Shown here: one piece after another, positions 48,900 to 58,351 of the stretch
How positions within the stretch are numbered: the first letter of the stretch is position 1
How the letters are laid out: each line of letters opens with the position of its first letter
DNA from: Sulfurimonas xiamenensis
GTDB taxonomy: Bacteria > Campylobacterota > Campylobacteria > Campylobacterales > Sulfurimonadaceae
Reading direction: 5' to 3'
NCBI RefSeq assembly: GCF_009258045.1
Contig: NZ_CP041166.1
Span: 992,001 to 1,056,000 of the forward strand
DNA length: 64,000 bases
Notes under the pieces: generated by a model
What the model was told of the DNA's origin: nothing
The model's database searches: none
The model's input: the letters and a program-made list of their open reading frames with translations, nothing else
Made by a program: the position numbers and the translations under genes

Positions 48900-48918
48900 T
48901 TAATCGATACTTGATTAA
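48900..48918. promoter_or_regulatory. Palindromic operator-like site upstream of acsA operon
   Basis: TTAATC-N7-GATTAA, a perfect 6+6 inverted repeat centred about 63 bases upstream of the acsA ATG. It may bind a dimeric regulator of the eight-gene operon. No regulator is encoded next to it. Confidence 0.35.
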
Positions 48919-48994
48919 TTGTACCAAAAAATATCTCTAAAAGTTTAAATTTTTATTTTTTTTTATTTTATCTCTCTTTAGTGCTAACAGATGT

Positions 48995-49000
48995 TATAAT
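48995..49000 (+). promoter_or_regulatory. Candidate -10 box for the DUF4405-like gene
   Basis: TATAAT with upstream TGT, 39 bases before the ATG at 49039, and AAGGGG as ribosome-binding site. Confidence 0.45.
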
Positions 49001-49038
49001 TTTAACAGCTTTATTTATTAAAAGCATAAGGGGTATTT

Positions 49039-49638
49039 ATGAATTTAAAAAAAATCACATCTTTGACTATGCTTTTAACAATGTTGATTATGAGTTATAC
49101 TGGTATCATTCTATTTATAGCGCCAGAAGGTAGAGTTGCTCGCTGGATTGACTGGAGTTTTTTAGGACTTACGAAAACAGAAGCTGGGGAAGTTCACTCA
49201 ACTTTTATGATACTTTTTGTTCTAGCGACAATTTTACATATTTATTACAACTTAAAACCTATAGTAAGTTATTTAAAAAATAGCGCAAGGGAGTTGATTG
49301 TTTTTACAAAAGAGATGGTAGTTGCAACTCTTTTGACTATTGTTTTTTTAGTAGGAACGCTTACCTCTACAACTCCATTTGATAATTTTTTAGAACTAAA
49401 AGAAGTAGCAAAAGAATACTGGAAAAATATTTATGGAGAGCCGCCATACGGTAGAGCTGAACTCTCTTCATTAAAAACATTTATAAGAAAAAATCAGTTA
49501 AATGAAAAAAATTCTCTAAATGCACTTAAAACAAATAATATCAAGTTTGAAAACAGTAATGAAAAGCTTACGGATATCGCAAAAGCAAATAGTGTCAGTC
49601 CGCAAAAATTATATGAAATAATGCAAACTGATTTTTAA
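49039..49638 (+). CDS. DUF4405-like membrane protein with C-terminal helical domain
   Basis: 199 residues with three membrane helices at about 8-28, 54-72 and 92-110, including His53 and His67 that could bind haem. The membrane part resembles DUF4405 (cytochrome b561-like). The soluble tail ends in 'KLTDIAKANSVSPQKLYEIM', a short helix-turn motif repeated in this class of protein. Function is unknown, perhaps a quinone or haem-linked membrane component. It is alone on its strand, between the acs and glycogen operons. Confidence 0.6.
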   Translation: MNLKKITSLTMLLTMLIMSYTGIILFIAPEGRVARWIDWSFLGLTKTEAGEVHSTFMILFVLATILHIYYNLKPIVSYLKNSARELIVFTKEMVVATLLTIVFLVGTLTSTTPFDNFLELKEVAKEYWKNIYGEPPYGRAELSSLKTFIRKNQLNEKNSLNALKTNNIKFENSNEKLTDIAKANSVSPQKLYEIMQTDF

Positions 49639-49672
49639 AAAACCACAACCGGCAGCTTTTTTTATAGACTAT

Positions 49673-51583
49673 TTATCTGTTTTTTTTAAAAAAAACAACG
49701 CCCAAAGCCGGAAGTGTGATAAGAAGTCTGTTTGTTCGTCCATGCTGCTCTTTTGCTTCGGTTTTTAGCGGCTTCGTATTTGTTGCCCCCCAACCTTCAA
49801 ACTCTTTTGACTGAGAGTTGAAAATCTCTGTATAGACTCCTCTTTTTGGGACACCTATGGGATAGTTTTCCCTTAAACAGTCGGAAAAATTACAAACAAC
49901 AATAATTGGTTCATCCTTTTTATCACCTTTTCGGATAAAAGAGATAACATTTGATTTATAATCCCTTTCATCTATCCACTCAAAGCCATGGCTGTCTGTA
50001 TCAAACTTATAAAGAGAGGGCTCCTCTTTGTAGAGTCTGTTTAGCTCTTTGACGAGATTTTGCACCCCTTTGTGATTTGGATACTCCAAAACATTCCAAT
50101 CAAGACTCTGTTTGTAATTCCATTCCGAAAATTGTGCTATTTCACATCCCATGAAAAGTAGCTTTTTGCCCGGATGCGCAGTCATAAAAGCATAAAGCGC
50201 TCTTAAATTTGCAAATTTTTGGTTGTAGTCTCCCGCCATTTTATTGATAAGCGAGCCTTTCATATGCACAACTTCATCGTGGCTAAGCGGCAGTATGTAG
50301 TTCTCATTGTACATATAAACAAAGCTGAATGTAAGTTCATGATGATGGTGCTTACGCACAACAGGATCATTTTTCATATATTTAAGAGTGTCATGCATCC
50401 AGCCCATATTCCATTTAAATCCAAAACCAAGACCGCCAAGATCCACCGGAGCACTTACCATAGGATATGCAGTTGACTCCTCGGCGAACATCATAATATC
50501 ATCAAAAGCACCGTAAACAAAACTATTAAGATCTTTTAAAAATTTAATGGCGCCGAGATTTTCATTTCCGCCAAACTCATTTGGTATCCAATCACCCTCT
50601 TCTCTTGCATAATCAAGATACAACATCGAAGAGACCGCATCAACACGAATGCCGTCTATGTGATACTTCTCTAACCAGAACATCGCCGAGCTTATAAGAA
50701 AGGATCTTACTTCATCTTTGTCATAATTAAATATCGCACTTCCCCACTGCGGATGATATCCTTTGCGCGGATCTTTGTGCTCATACAAACAAGTTCCGTC
50801 AAAATTCATAAGTCCATGCCCGTCCATCACAAAATGAGAAGGCACCCAGTCCAAAATCACACCGATGCCAGCTTGATGCATAATATCGACAAACTCCATA
50901 AGCTCATCGGGATTGCCATATCTTGCAGTCGGAGCAAAATATCCATTGACCTGATATCCCCAAGAGCCCTCAAACGGATATTCGGTTATGGGAAGCAGTT
51001 CTACATGTGTAAATTGCATCTCAAGCAGGTATTTTGAGAGTTTATGTGCAGCTTGGGTATATGTTAAAAATGAACCATCTTCTGCCTTTTTCCATGAGCC
51101 TAAGTGAACTTCATAAACGGATATTGGCGCATGGTGGGAGTTGTGTTTTTTACGCGAGTGCATCCATGATTTATCTCTCCATTTATAGAAGTTGAGTGAC
51201 CAGATCTTTGATGCCGAGGCGGGAGCTTTTTCGGCATAAAACGCAAAAGGGTCAGCCTTGAGCGGATTTGGATTATGCTCTTTTGTATAGATGTGATATT
51301 TGTAGGTTATACCTGCTTCCACGCCCTCGATAAACCCCTCCCAAATTCCAGAATCGTCATCTCTTTTTTTGAGATGATGTGAATTTGGATCATAGTTGTT
51401 AAAATCGCCTCTTACGGAGACAGCCTCTGCATTTGGAGCCCAAAGCGCAAAATAGGTGCCGTGATTGCCCTCTCTATGCATTAAATGTGCTCCAAAGTGG
51501 TTATAAAGTTTTGTATGCTTTCCCTCTCTAAAAAGATAAACATCATACTCACTAAACCTGCTTACATCGTAAAAAACACTCAT
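49673..51583 (-). CDS. glgB: 1,4-alpha-glucan branching enzyme (GH13)
   Basis: 636 residues. An N-terminal CBM48 domain (about 25-125, 'TYFALWAPNAEAVSVRGDFN') precedes the GH13 catalytic domain, with the nucleophile Asp in 'DGIRVDAVSSMLY' near 315 and the acid Glu in 'MFAEESTAYP' near 368. It creates alpha-1,6 branches in glycogen. Last gene of the glycogen operon, 9 bases after glgA. Confidence 0.95.
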   Translation of the reverse strand: MSVFYDVSRFSEYDVYLFREGKHTKLYNHFGAHLMHREGNHGTYFALWAPNAEAVSVRGDFNNYDPNSHHLKKRDDDSGIWEGFIEGVEAGITYKYHIYTKEHNPNPLKADPFAFYAEKAPASASKIWSLNFYKWRDKSWMHSRKKHNSHHAPISVYEVHLGSWKKAEDGSFLTYTQAAHKLSKYLLEMQFTHVELLPITEYPFEGSWGYQVNGYFAPTARYGNPDELMEFVDIMHQAGIGVILDWVPSHFVMDGHGLMNFDGTCLYEHKDPRKGYHPQWGSAIFNYDKDEVRSFLISSAMFWLEKYHIDGIRVDAVSSMLYLDYAREEGDWIPNEFGGNENLGAIKFLKDLNSFVYGAFDDIMMFAEESTAYPMVSAPVDLGGLGFGFKWNMGWMHDTLKYMKNDPVVRKHHHHELTFSFVYMYNENYILPLSHDEVVHMKGSLINKMAGDYNQKFANLRALYAFMTAHPGKKLLFMGCEIAQFSEWNYKQSLDWNVLEYPNHKGVQNLVKELNRLYKEEPSLYKFDTDSHGFEWIDERDYKSNVISFIRKGDKKDEPIIVVCNFSDCLRENYPIGVPKRGVYTEIFNSQSKEFEGWGATNTKPLKTEAKEQHGRTNRLLITLPALGVVFFKKNR

Positions 51584-51592
51584 TTTATAGCC

Positions 51593-53074
51593 TTATTGGA
51601 GTTTTGAAACTCTCTTTTTGTGTATTGCATATCTGTAAACATCATCGTAGGATTTTGCAGCGTCATCCCATCCAAAATGCATGCACATTGCTCTTTTTTG
51701 CATCTCTTGAAATGCTTTTGGGTTATTGTAATAAACTCCAACCCCCCACATAATGGTATGATAAAGTGCGTGTGCGCTGGCATATTCAAACTTAAATCCG
51801 ACTCCGCTTCCTGCTGCTTCATCAAAATTTTCTATCGTATCATCAAGTCCGCCTGTTTTTCGAACAATGGGAAGAGTTCCGTATGCAAGCGAATAGATTT
51901 GATTAAGTCCACACGGCTCAAAAAGTGAAGGCATCAAAAAGAGGTCGCATCCCGCTTCTATTTTATGTGCCAAAACATCACTGTAGCCTACATGAAGCCC
52001 AAACCTGCCGCTATATTTTGAAGCAATATGGCTAAAAAATCCCTCTGCCCACTTCTCTCCGGTTCCAAGCATCACTATCTGCAAATCCTGCTTTAAGACT
52101 CCTTCGATTATTTCGGCAATAAGCTCTATGCCTTTTTGTTTTGCAAATCTGCCGACAAAACCTATAAGCGCAACATCGTCTCTTTGCTCAAGATGAAAAT
52201 GCTTTTGTATATCTCTTTTACAAAGAAGTTTTCCTTTCATATTTTTAACACTATATTTTGAAGCTATTTTATCATCTTTTTGTGGACTCCACTCATCATA
52301 ATCCACTCCGTTTAAAATTCCAAAAAGTTTATCTGCATGCGCTCTTATATGACTCTCCAAACCAAACCCGAACTCGCTTGTTTGTATCTCATGGGCATAC
52401 TTTCTCGATACCGTCGTTATGGCATCGGCATATGCAATACCGCCTTTTAAGAGGTTTATGCGATCCATACTCTCATAAGCCTCAGGATGAAAATGTTCCC
52501 ATCCGGATTCTAAAATATCCATGGCACCCTTATAAACATTTCCTTGATGTTCAAGGTTATGAAGCGTTAAAACGGTTGCAGCATCACCAAAATCATCTGC
52601 AAATCTTGTTTGAGCCAAAAGCGGTATGGCTGCCGTGTGCCAATCATTTGCATGGATAACATCAGGCTTAAAATCTATCATTTTACAAAGCCCAAAAACA
52701 GACTTTGAAAAAAAGATAAAGCGGTTATCATTATCCATATAGGCTTCGCCATAGTGATCATATAAACCTCCTCTTCCAAAATACTCCTCATAATCTATAA
52801 AGTAGATCATGGCATTGCTATTTGGAAGTTTTGTGCTGTATACACCCGCCCACAATTCACCCATAAAACCCATGGAGACACCCAAAGGACCTTCAATATG
52901 AGTTAATTTTGTTTTATCTATAGCATAATACCTCGGCATCACTACTACGACATTGTGTCCCATCTCGCTTAAAGCCCTTGGAAGTGCTCCCGCAACATCA
53001 GCCAAACCGCCGGTTTTGGCAAAAGGTGCAACTTCTGAAGCTACAAATAAAATATTGAGATTTTTTTTAATCAT
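51593..53074 (-). CDS. glgA: Glycogen synthase (GT5), copy 1
   Basis: 493 residues. The N-terminal glucosyl-donor site is 'APFAKTGGLADVAGALP' (about 16-32). 'HANDWHTAAIP' is near 141, and the C-terminal 'SLFEPCGLNQIYSLAYGT' with the catalytic Glu is near 383. It elongates glycogen from NDP-glucose. It overlaps the ROK kinase gene by 8 bases. A second GT5 gene lies two genes upstream. Confidence 0.93.
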   Translation of the reverse strand: MIKKNLNILFVASEVAPFAKTGGLADVAGALPRALSEMGHNVVVVMPRYYAIDKTKLTHIEGPLGVSMGFMGELWAGVYSTKLPNSNAMIYFIDYEEYFGRGGLYDHYGEAYMDNDNRFIFFSKSVFGLCKMIDFKPDVIHANDWHTAAIPLLAQTRFADDFGDAATVLTLHNLEHQGNVYKGAMDILESGWEHFHPEAYESMDRINLLKGGIAYADAITTVSRKYAHEIQTSEFGFGLESHIRAHADKLFGILNGVDYDEWSPQKDDKIASKYSVKNMKGKLLCKRDIQKHFHLEQRDDVALIGFVGRFAKQKGIELIAEIIEGVLKQDLQIVMLGTGEKWAEGFFSHIASKYSGRFGLHVGYSDVLAHKIEAGCDLFLMPSLFEPCGLNQIYSLAYGTLPIVRKTGGLDDTIENFDEAAGSGVGFKFEYASAHALYHTIMWGVGVYYNNPKAFQEMQKRAMCMHFGWDDAAKSYDDVYRYAIHKKRVSKLQ

Positions 53075-53900
53075 TTAAATCCTTTAATAAAAGTGCGCCT
53101 AGAAGCGGAGCATTTTTAAGTCTGCTTTTACAAATTTTAACTCCCTCAAGAGAATTTGAAAGCGCATAATTTTTGATGTTTTTCAATATAAACTCCTCTA
53201 AATGAGGATTTGCCTCTATTATACCGCCGCCTAAAACTAAAACCTGCGGATTAAATAGTGTTAGTGTTGTTCCAGCTGCCTTTAAAAGCGCATCATAAAA
53301 CATCTCTACTATTTCATACTCCTGTGCTTCTGCTAACTCTTTGAGTGAAACGCTGCATGAAAGTTTTTTATACTCCATCCACTTTGCCAAACCAGAACCC
53401 GAAGCATAAAGCTCCAGACAGTTGTCTCTGCCGCAACCGCATCTAAAAGGGGCTCTTTGATGTGGGATATGACCTAGCTCTGCAGCTACATTTTTAAAAC
53501 CACGAACAAGGCGCCCTCTCTCAACAATCCCAACGCCAAGACCTGTTCCAATATAGAGAGCGCAAATATTTTGAGACTCAAACTCTATTGCCTCCGCCAG
53601 AGCTGCGCAACTAAGATCATTTTCTATTTGAAGCAAAACAGAGTATTTTGATTCAATTCTCTTTTTAAGCTCATGCTCATCAACTAAAATATTTGGTGAA
53701 GATACTATTTTACCATTTTCTACCTGTCCCGCATAGGAGATACCAATAGTTTTCACATCTCTATATTTTGCTAGCAGCATCTCTATCCAGGCGCAAAGAC
53801 CTATCTCACCGCTTTTTGCTTCTGCATCGTCAACAAACTTATCTTTACTCCAAATCTCTGCTCTTAACTTTGTTCCGCCGGCGTCAATTGCGAGATTCAT
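53067..53900 (-). CDS. ROK family sugar kinase (glucokinase-like)
   Basis: 277 residues. 'AIDAGGTKLRAE' (4-15) is the ATP-phosphate loop, 'YIGTGLGVGI' lies near 116, and the ROK zinc motif 'CGCGRDNCLE' near 154-163 has a His in 'LGHIPHQRAP'. It probably phosphorylates free glucose released by glycogen breakdown. Mannose or N-acetylglucosamine cannot be excluded. It touches the second glgA by one base. Confidence 0.82.
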   Translation of the reverse strand: MNLAIDAGGTKLRAEIWSKDKFVDDAEAKSGEIGLCAWIEMLLAKYRDVKTIGISYAGQVENGKIVSSPNILVDEHELKKRIESKYSVLLQIENDLSCAALAEAIEFESQNICALYIGTGLGVGIVERGRLVRGFKNVAAELGHIPHQRAPFRCGCGRDNCLELYASGSGLAKWMEYKKLSCSVSLKELAEAQEYEIVEMFYDALLKAAGTTLTLFNPQVLVLGGGIIEANPHLEEFILKNIKNYALSNSLEGVKICKSRLKNAPLLGALLLKDLND

Positions 53901-55294
53901 TAAAGCACCTTTTTATAGAGCTTATAATAGAGCAAAGCACTCTTTTCAAATGAGAAATCACAATTCATATTAAATGATATCATATCATTAAACTTTTTAC
54001 TCTCTTTTTTAAGCCTTAGTGCTCTTTTTATGGCCATCAGCAGCGCTTTTTTAGTTGGTTTTGAAAAGAGAAATCCCCTCGCGCATTGCATCTTTTTTTC
54101 ATGCACACTGTCTGCCAAACCGCCTACTTTATGAACAATAGGAATGGTTCCGTATCGTGCGGCTATCATCTGATTTAGTCCGCAAGGCTCATAGAGAGAG
54201 GGCATAAGCAAAAAATCTCCTGCCGCATAGATTTGATGAGAGAGCTCCTCTTTGTAGCCTGATAAAAATTTAAAGTTTTTATACTCAGCCTCATAAGATT
54301 GAACTCTTTTTTTATAACTCTCCTCTCCATTTGCCAAAAGTACAAAGTTGATATCCTCTTTTAAAAAATCATGGAGTGATTCTAAGAGAAGGTCAAATCC
54401 TTTTTGATGTACCATACGGCTAATCATGATAAAAAGAGGCTTTTTGACATCCCTTAGAGCAATCTCTTTTTGAAACTCTTTTTTGTTCTTATACTTATTT
54501 TTCAAACTATCAGCACCAAAAGGAGACCAAAGAGCTTTATCATTTTGCGGATCAAAAACATCGGTATCGATACCGTTCATGATGCCCGTAAGTTTATGCC
54601 TGTTTGCCATTAAAAGTCCCTCAAGACCGCAGCCAAACTCTTTTGTCAGTATCTCTTTGGCATATGTGGGGCTTACCGTAGTTATCATATCGCTAAAAAT
54701 AATTCCGGCTTTTAAAAAATTTACTTTTCCATAAAACTCCAAAGCCTCCATAGTAAAGTATTTCTCCTCTATGCCTATGCGAGAGAGCGAATTTTTTTCA
54801 AAAACTCCTTGATAAGCGAGATTATGAATGGTAAAGATTGTCTTTATACCAAGATCTGCTCTTTTGACAAAAAGAGGCACAAGTGCGCTATGCCAGTCAT
54901 TTGCATGAATAAGCTCTATCTTTAAAATAGTTGCGAGCTTTACAACTGCGGCACTAAAGATGGCAAAACGAATATCATTGTTTGCATATTCGCCGCTCTC
55001 ATCACCATACATCTCTTTTGTAGAGCTTAAAAGAGCACAATGCACAAAATAGCTCTTTACTCCTCTATCCAGAGATTCATAAAGTTCTATTTCATACTCT
55101 GCGCCGCCAAGTTCCACACTAAAGTTTATTGCTGATTTTTGATAAGCTTTTTTATCCATAAAAGTGTAAAAAGGCATAACGCTAACTATTTGTGTATATT
55201 TGCTCAAAACTTGCACAAGAGAGTATGCCACATCAGCCAAACCGCCGCTTTTTGCATGTCCAAATATTTCACTTGCGCAAAAAAGCACTCTCAT
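53900..55294 (-). CDS. glgA: Glycogen synthase (GT5), copy 2
   Basis: 464 residues from an ATG at 55294 with AAAGGATG upstream. A longer frame reads into galT and is not used. 'GHAKSGGLADVAYSL' near 12-26 keeps the donor Lys, and 'HANDWHSALVP' and 'SLYEPCGLNQMIAARYGT' are present. It is clearly different from copy 1 in sequence, so the two are not a recent duplication. It may initiate chains, use another donor, or act on a shorter glucan. Confidence 0.9.
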   Translation of the reverse strand: MRVLFCASEIFGHAKSGGLADVAYSLVQVLSKYTQIVSVMPFYTFMDKKAYQKSAINFSVELGGAEYEIELYESLDRGVKSYFVHCALLSSTKEMYGDESGEYANNDIRFAIFSAAVVKLATILKIELIHANDWHSALVPLFVKRADLGIKTIFTIHNLAYQGVFEKNSLSRIGIEEKYFTMEALEFYGKVNFLKAGIIFSDMITTVSPTYAKEILTKEFGCGLEGLLMANRHKLTGIMNGIDTDVFDPQNDKALWSPFGADSLKNKYKNKKEFQKEIALRDVKKPLFIMISRMVHQKGFDLLLESLHDFLKEDINFVLLANGEESYKKRVQSYEAEYKNFKFLSGYKEELSHQIYAAGDFLLMPSLYEPCGLNQMIAARYGTIPIVHKVGGLADSVHEKKMQCARGFLFSKPTKKALLMAIKRALRLKKESKKFNDMISFNMNCDFSFEKSALLYYKLYKKVL

Positions 55295-56319
55295 TTTGCA
55301 TCCTTTGAATTCAAAAGTGCGGCACACTCTTCGGGAGAGACTGGATTTATCGCCATATCGGTAGATATTTCAAATCCACCTAAAGTGTAGATTCTAGGGG
55401 TTATTCTTATACTAAAGCGATAGTTTTTATGAAGATAGGACATATAACTCTCATTTTCAAAATTTGGATTTATGGGCGGAATATTGAAGTAGAGATTATA
55501 ATCAAAATCGCCAAGTTGTGCATGCAGTTTGCTAAAGACAACTTTTATGCAATCAGCAAGCGATAAGAGATCATCCCTTGAACAATACTCAAGGCTTGCA
55601 ATATTTTTCTTAGGCGCTATCATCACCTCAAAAGGGTACGCGCTCGCATAAGGGCAAAATGCTCCAAAACTCCCCTTGTTGTAAAGGACCCTCTCTTGCG
55701 CCAAAAGTTCATTATAGAGCATATCTTCAACTTTTCCCCTGCCATGTCTTCTGTAGTATCTCATATTGTGCTTTAAAAAGCTCTGTTCGTTTTGCGGAGT
55801 TATGGGAAGTGCAAGTATCTGTGTATGCGGATGCTCCTGTGTGGCTCCCGCACTAGATCCGTGATTTTTAAAAATGCTAAGATAGATGAGTCTTTTATCT
55901 TTTTTGAGATCCTCTATTCTAATGATAATAGTTCGCAGCCAATTCTCAATGCTAGCAACTTCAAGCTTTTGCATTGTACACTCATGGCACACAGAGTCGA
56001 TAAGTATCTCATGCGCACCTACTCCGGGGATATGCTCAAACATTCCGTCTCTTTGCGAAATATCTTCAAGTTCAATTTGAACAGCTTTATAAAAATTTGG
56101 GATCACTCTTGTTTTCCAGCCGACAGAGTCCGCACTATTGTCTCTTAGGGCAAAAATCTCTTTAGGAGTCAAAGACTCATTCCCCTCACAAAAAGGGCAT
56201 CTGCTCTTTGGAATTTTATGTGTGCTGCTATTTACATGCAGATCAGGTCTGTGAAGTCTCTCCGGAGCTATCAATACATACCTGTTATAAAAACGATCTC
56301 TTCTTATTTCAGACATCAC
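55291..56319 (-). CDS. galT: Galactose-1-phosphate uridylyltransferase-like (GalT)
   Basis: 342 residues of the HIT-fold GalT family. Zinc Cys pair in 'RCPFCEGNE' near 40-48. The nucleotidyl His motif HPHTQ near 163-167 lies in 'TQEHPHTQILALP'. In glycogen clusters such enzymes may transfer UMP or AMP between sugar phosphates, including ADP-glucose phosphorylase activity. The exact substrate here is unknown. It overlaps glgA copy 2 (4 bases) and the GH57 gene (11 bases). Confidence 0.82.
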   Translation of the reverse strand: MMSEIRRDRFYNRYVLIAPERLHRPDLHVNSSTHKIPKSRCPFCEGNESLTPKEIFALRDNSADSVGWKTRVIPNFYKAVQIELEDISQRDGMFEHIPGVGAHEILIDSVCHECTMQKLEVASIENWLRTIIIRIEDLKKDKRLIYLSIFKNHGSSAGATQEHPHTQILALPITPQNEQSFLKHNMRYYRRHGRGKVEDMLYNELLAQERVLYNKGSFGAFCPYASAYPFEVMIAPKKNIASLEYCSRDDLLSLADCIKVVFSKLHAQLGDFDYNLYFNIPPINPNFENESYMSYLHKNYRFSIRITPRIYTLGGFEISTDMAINPVSPEECAALLNSKDAK

Positions 56320-58342
56320 AAACCTCCAGTGATATATTTAGATCCAACGAATTTGAAAACGGTGTATAAATAAGCAGGGATACCTGCTGTGCTATAAGTT
56401 CAAAACCCTCCTCGCTCTGCGAGATCGTATCTGCTATGTACGCATAAAGAGTACATTTTTTATCTGTTGTGATTTTGAGATTTTTTTGCGTGTAGTCATC
56501 TTTTAGCACTATGTTCTCTACCTCCGTTAAAATAATCCCCTCCTCTACACTATGGGCGTTAATAGAAACTTTATGCGGGTGTGCAAAGTGAAAATTAAAC
56601 TCCATGCCATAATAAAGCTTATGCGTAAATTGGGTCGCAATACTGAGCTTAAGAGCAATTTTCTTAGAAGCAAAACTATATTTTTTAACAAGAGATGTTT
56701 CATATTTTTGATCTAAATATATACCACCTTCTCTTTTAAATGCTCTTTCTGCTTCATCAAATTCAAAAGATTGATTTGCAAAGTCACCGACCTCTTTAAA
56801 GTTTGCTCTCTTAAAACTCTCAAGCAGAAACTCATCTCTTGAGAGATGATCCACAAACGAGTATTTAGGATGCCAGTCGTAGATCAACTTCTCTTTCAGA
56901 GCGGCATCGACAACCACATCCGCATTATGTATTGTTGCTATTGTATCACTATTTTTCTTTTCAATATGAGTGTTTTGAGGAGGATTTAAAATCTTTTCAT
57001 GATATGCTTCATAACGGCGCATAAGAGTGTTTTGCCAATTAAAAAGCTTCTCTAGCGAACCAAATTCTACAAGAGAGCCGCCGTACTTTGATGAAAAAAC
57101 AAGACTTAAATCTTTCGTTAAAACCTTTAACTCTTTGTATCCGTCCATATCGATATCTTCAAAAACCATTTTGATTTTTTTTGTAGCAAGCGAAGCTTCA
57201 ATCTCTAAGAGATATTTATAGGCATTATCGCGTAAATTGGGAAGGTAGATTCCGCCAAAGAGACCATGCCAAAAAACATCATTTGTTTGAAGCTTATAAA
57301 GAGAGTCCAAAATATTTTTCTTCAGTCTCTCTTGATGCAATGAGTGCCGCAGCATTCTTTTATGAATATGGTTGGACTCATGGTATTTGAGAAAAAAGTT
57401 TTTCCAAATACCGCCTTTGATAAACGCCACTCCAGTACTTTGAAAATATTTTTCCCCAATCCTTTGTTTAAGTCTCTCAAGAGCTTGCGCTTGCACGGCG
57501 CCCAAACTCCACTCACCCATCTCAAAGTACGATGTATTGCTTAAATATGCTAATCCCTTTGAGTGATGTGTTTGAAGATACTCTTTGTAGTGCATGGTGG
57601 CAATTCTCTCATCTTTTACAACAGCCTTAACAAATCTCTCAAGCCACTTCTTCTCATAAACCCACTCATGTGTTTTTGGCCAGAGTCCAAACTTTTCCAT
57701 ATCATCAAAAATAACAGCTGCACTGTTTTTATTTTGCGCACACTTTAGAATCTCCTCTATTGCGCGCTCTATGTTAAAAAATGGAAGTGCGTAGCGAAGA
57801 GAGGATGAGATGGGAAAGAGTGCTATCTTCTCTCCCCCCTTTTCGCTCTCATAATATCCGTCCATTGCATTTGCATCAAAACCGTTGCTTAAAAAATGGT
57901 AATCATCCACGACGACATACTCTAGGCCACACGCTTTTAAATCCTCTATGACGGAGGCCTCCCACACCCTCTCTGTAAGCCAAGATCCCTTGGGGGTTGC
58001 TTTGAGATTTTTTTGCAGATAGAGGTTGAGTTTCTCTATCTGTGCTTTTGCATCTTTGGAAGAGATGGAGCTTAAAACAGGCTCATAATATCCGCCTCCG
58101 ACCCACTCGATAGAGCCTTTGTTTGTTAAATACTCTATGTTTGAGAAGAGTTTTGGATATTTTGTTTTTATCTCACTTAAGAGCCATCCGCTTGAGTGAA
58201 GCGCAAACTTAAACTCCGGATACTTTCTCATAGTCTCAAAAAAAGGAGCGTAACAGAGCTCTACAGATCTATCAACAGCATCACTGAAATTATCGACAGG
58301 TTGATGCATATGTACGCCAAAAAGCAAATTTATTTTTTTCAA
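56309..58342 (-). CDS. GH57 4-alpha-glucanotransferase
   Basis: 677 residues of the GH57 glucanotransferase type. Opening 'GVHMHQPVDNF' (9-19), catalytic Glu124 in 'WLTERVWEAS' and Asp214 in 'IFDDMEKFG', positions close to those of the Thermococcus enzyme. The DUF1925/1926-like C-terminal beta domains fill residues about 310-670. It disproportionates maltodextrins. It lies 9 bases downstream of a second GH57 gene. Confidence 0.88.
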   Translation of the reverse strand: MKKINLLFGVHMHQPVDNFSDAVDRSVELCYAPFFETMRKYPEFKFALHSSGWLLSEIKTKYPKLFSNIEYLTNKGSIEWVGGGYYEPVLSSISSKDAKAQIEKLNLYLQKNLKATPKGSWLTERVWEASVIEDLKACGLEYVVVDDYHFLSNGFDANAMDGYYESEKGGEKIALFPISSSLRYALPFFNIERAIEEILKCAQNKNSAAVIFDDMEKFGLWPKTHEWVYEKKWLERFVKAVVKDERIATMHYKEYLQTHHSKGLAYLSNTSYFEMGEWSLGAVQAQALERLKQRIGEKYFQSTGVAFIKGGIWKNFFLKYHESNHIHKRMLRHSLHQERLKKNILDSLYKLQTNDVFWHGLFGGIYLPNLRDNAYKYLLEIEASLATKKIKMVFEDIDMDGYKELKVLTKDLSLVFSSKYGGSLVEFGSLEKLFNWQNTLMRRYEAYHEKILNPPQNTHIEKKNSDTIATIHNADVVVDAALKEKLIYDWHPKYSFVDHLSRDEFLLESFKRANFKEVGDFANQSFEFDEAERAFKREGGIYLDQKYETSLVKKYSFASKKIALKLSIATQFTHKLYYGMEFNFHFAHPHKVSINAHSVEEGIILTEVENIVLKDDYTQKNLKITTDKKCTLYAYIADTISQSEEGFELIAQQVSLLIYTPFSNSLDLNISLEVCDV

Positions 58343-58351
58343 GCCACTCTC

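Noticed and set aside
48847-48927. Longer N-terminus for the acyl-CoA synthetase
   Set aside because: No ribosome site, and it would include the operator-like palindrome. The ATG at 48846 has GGAGG.
48850-48930. Sigma-54 promoter for the acs operon
   Set aside because: Acetoin operons are often sigma-54 dependent, but no GG-N10-GC pair with TGGC/TTGC context was seen, and no AcoR-like activator is present.
49639-49672. Possible terminator between the DUF4405-like gene and glgB
   Set aside because: A-run and T-run flank the gap but the inner bases (ACCACAACCGGCAGC) do not pair well, so I do not call a terminator.
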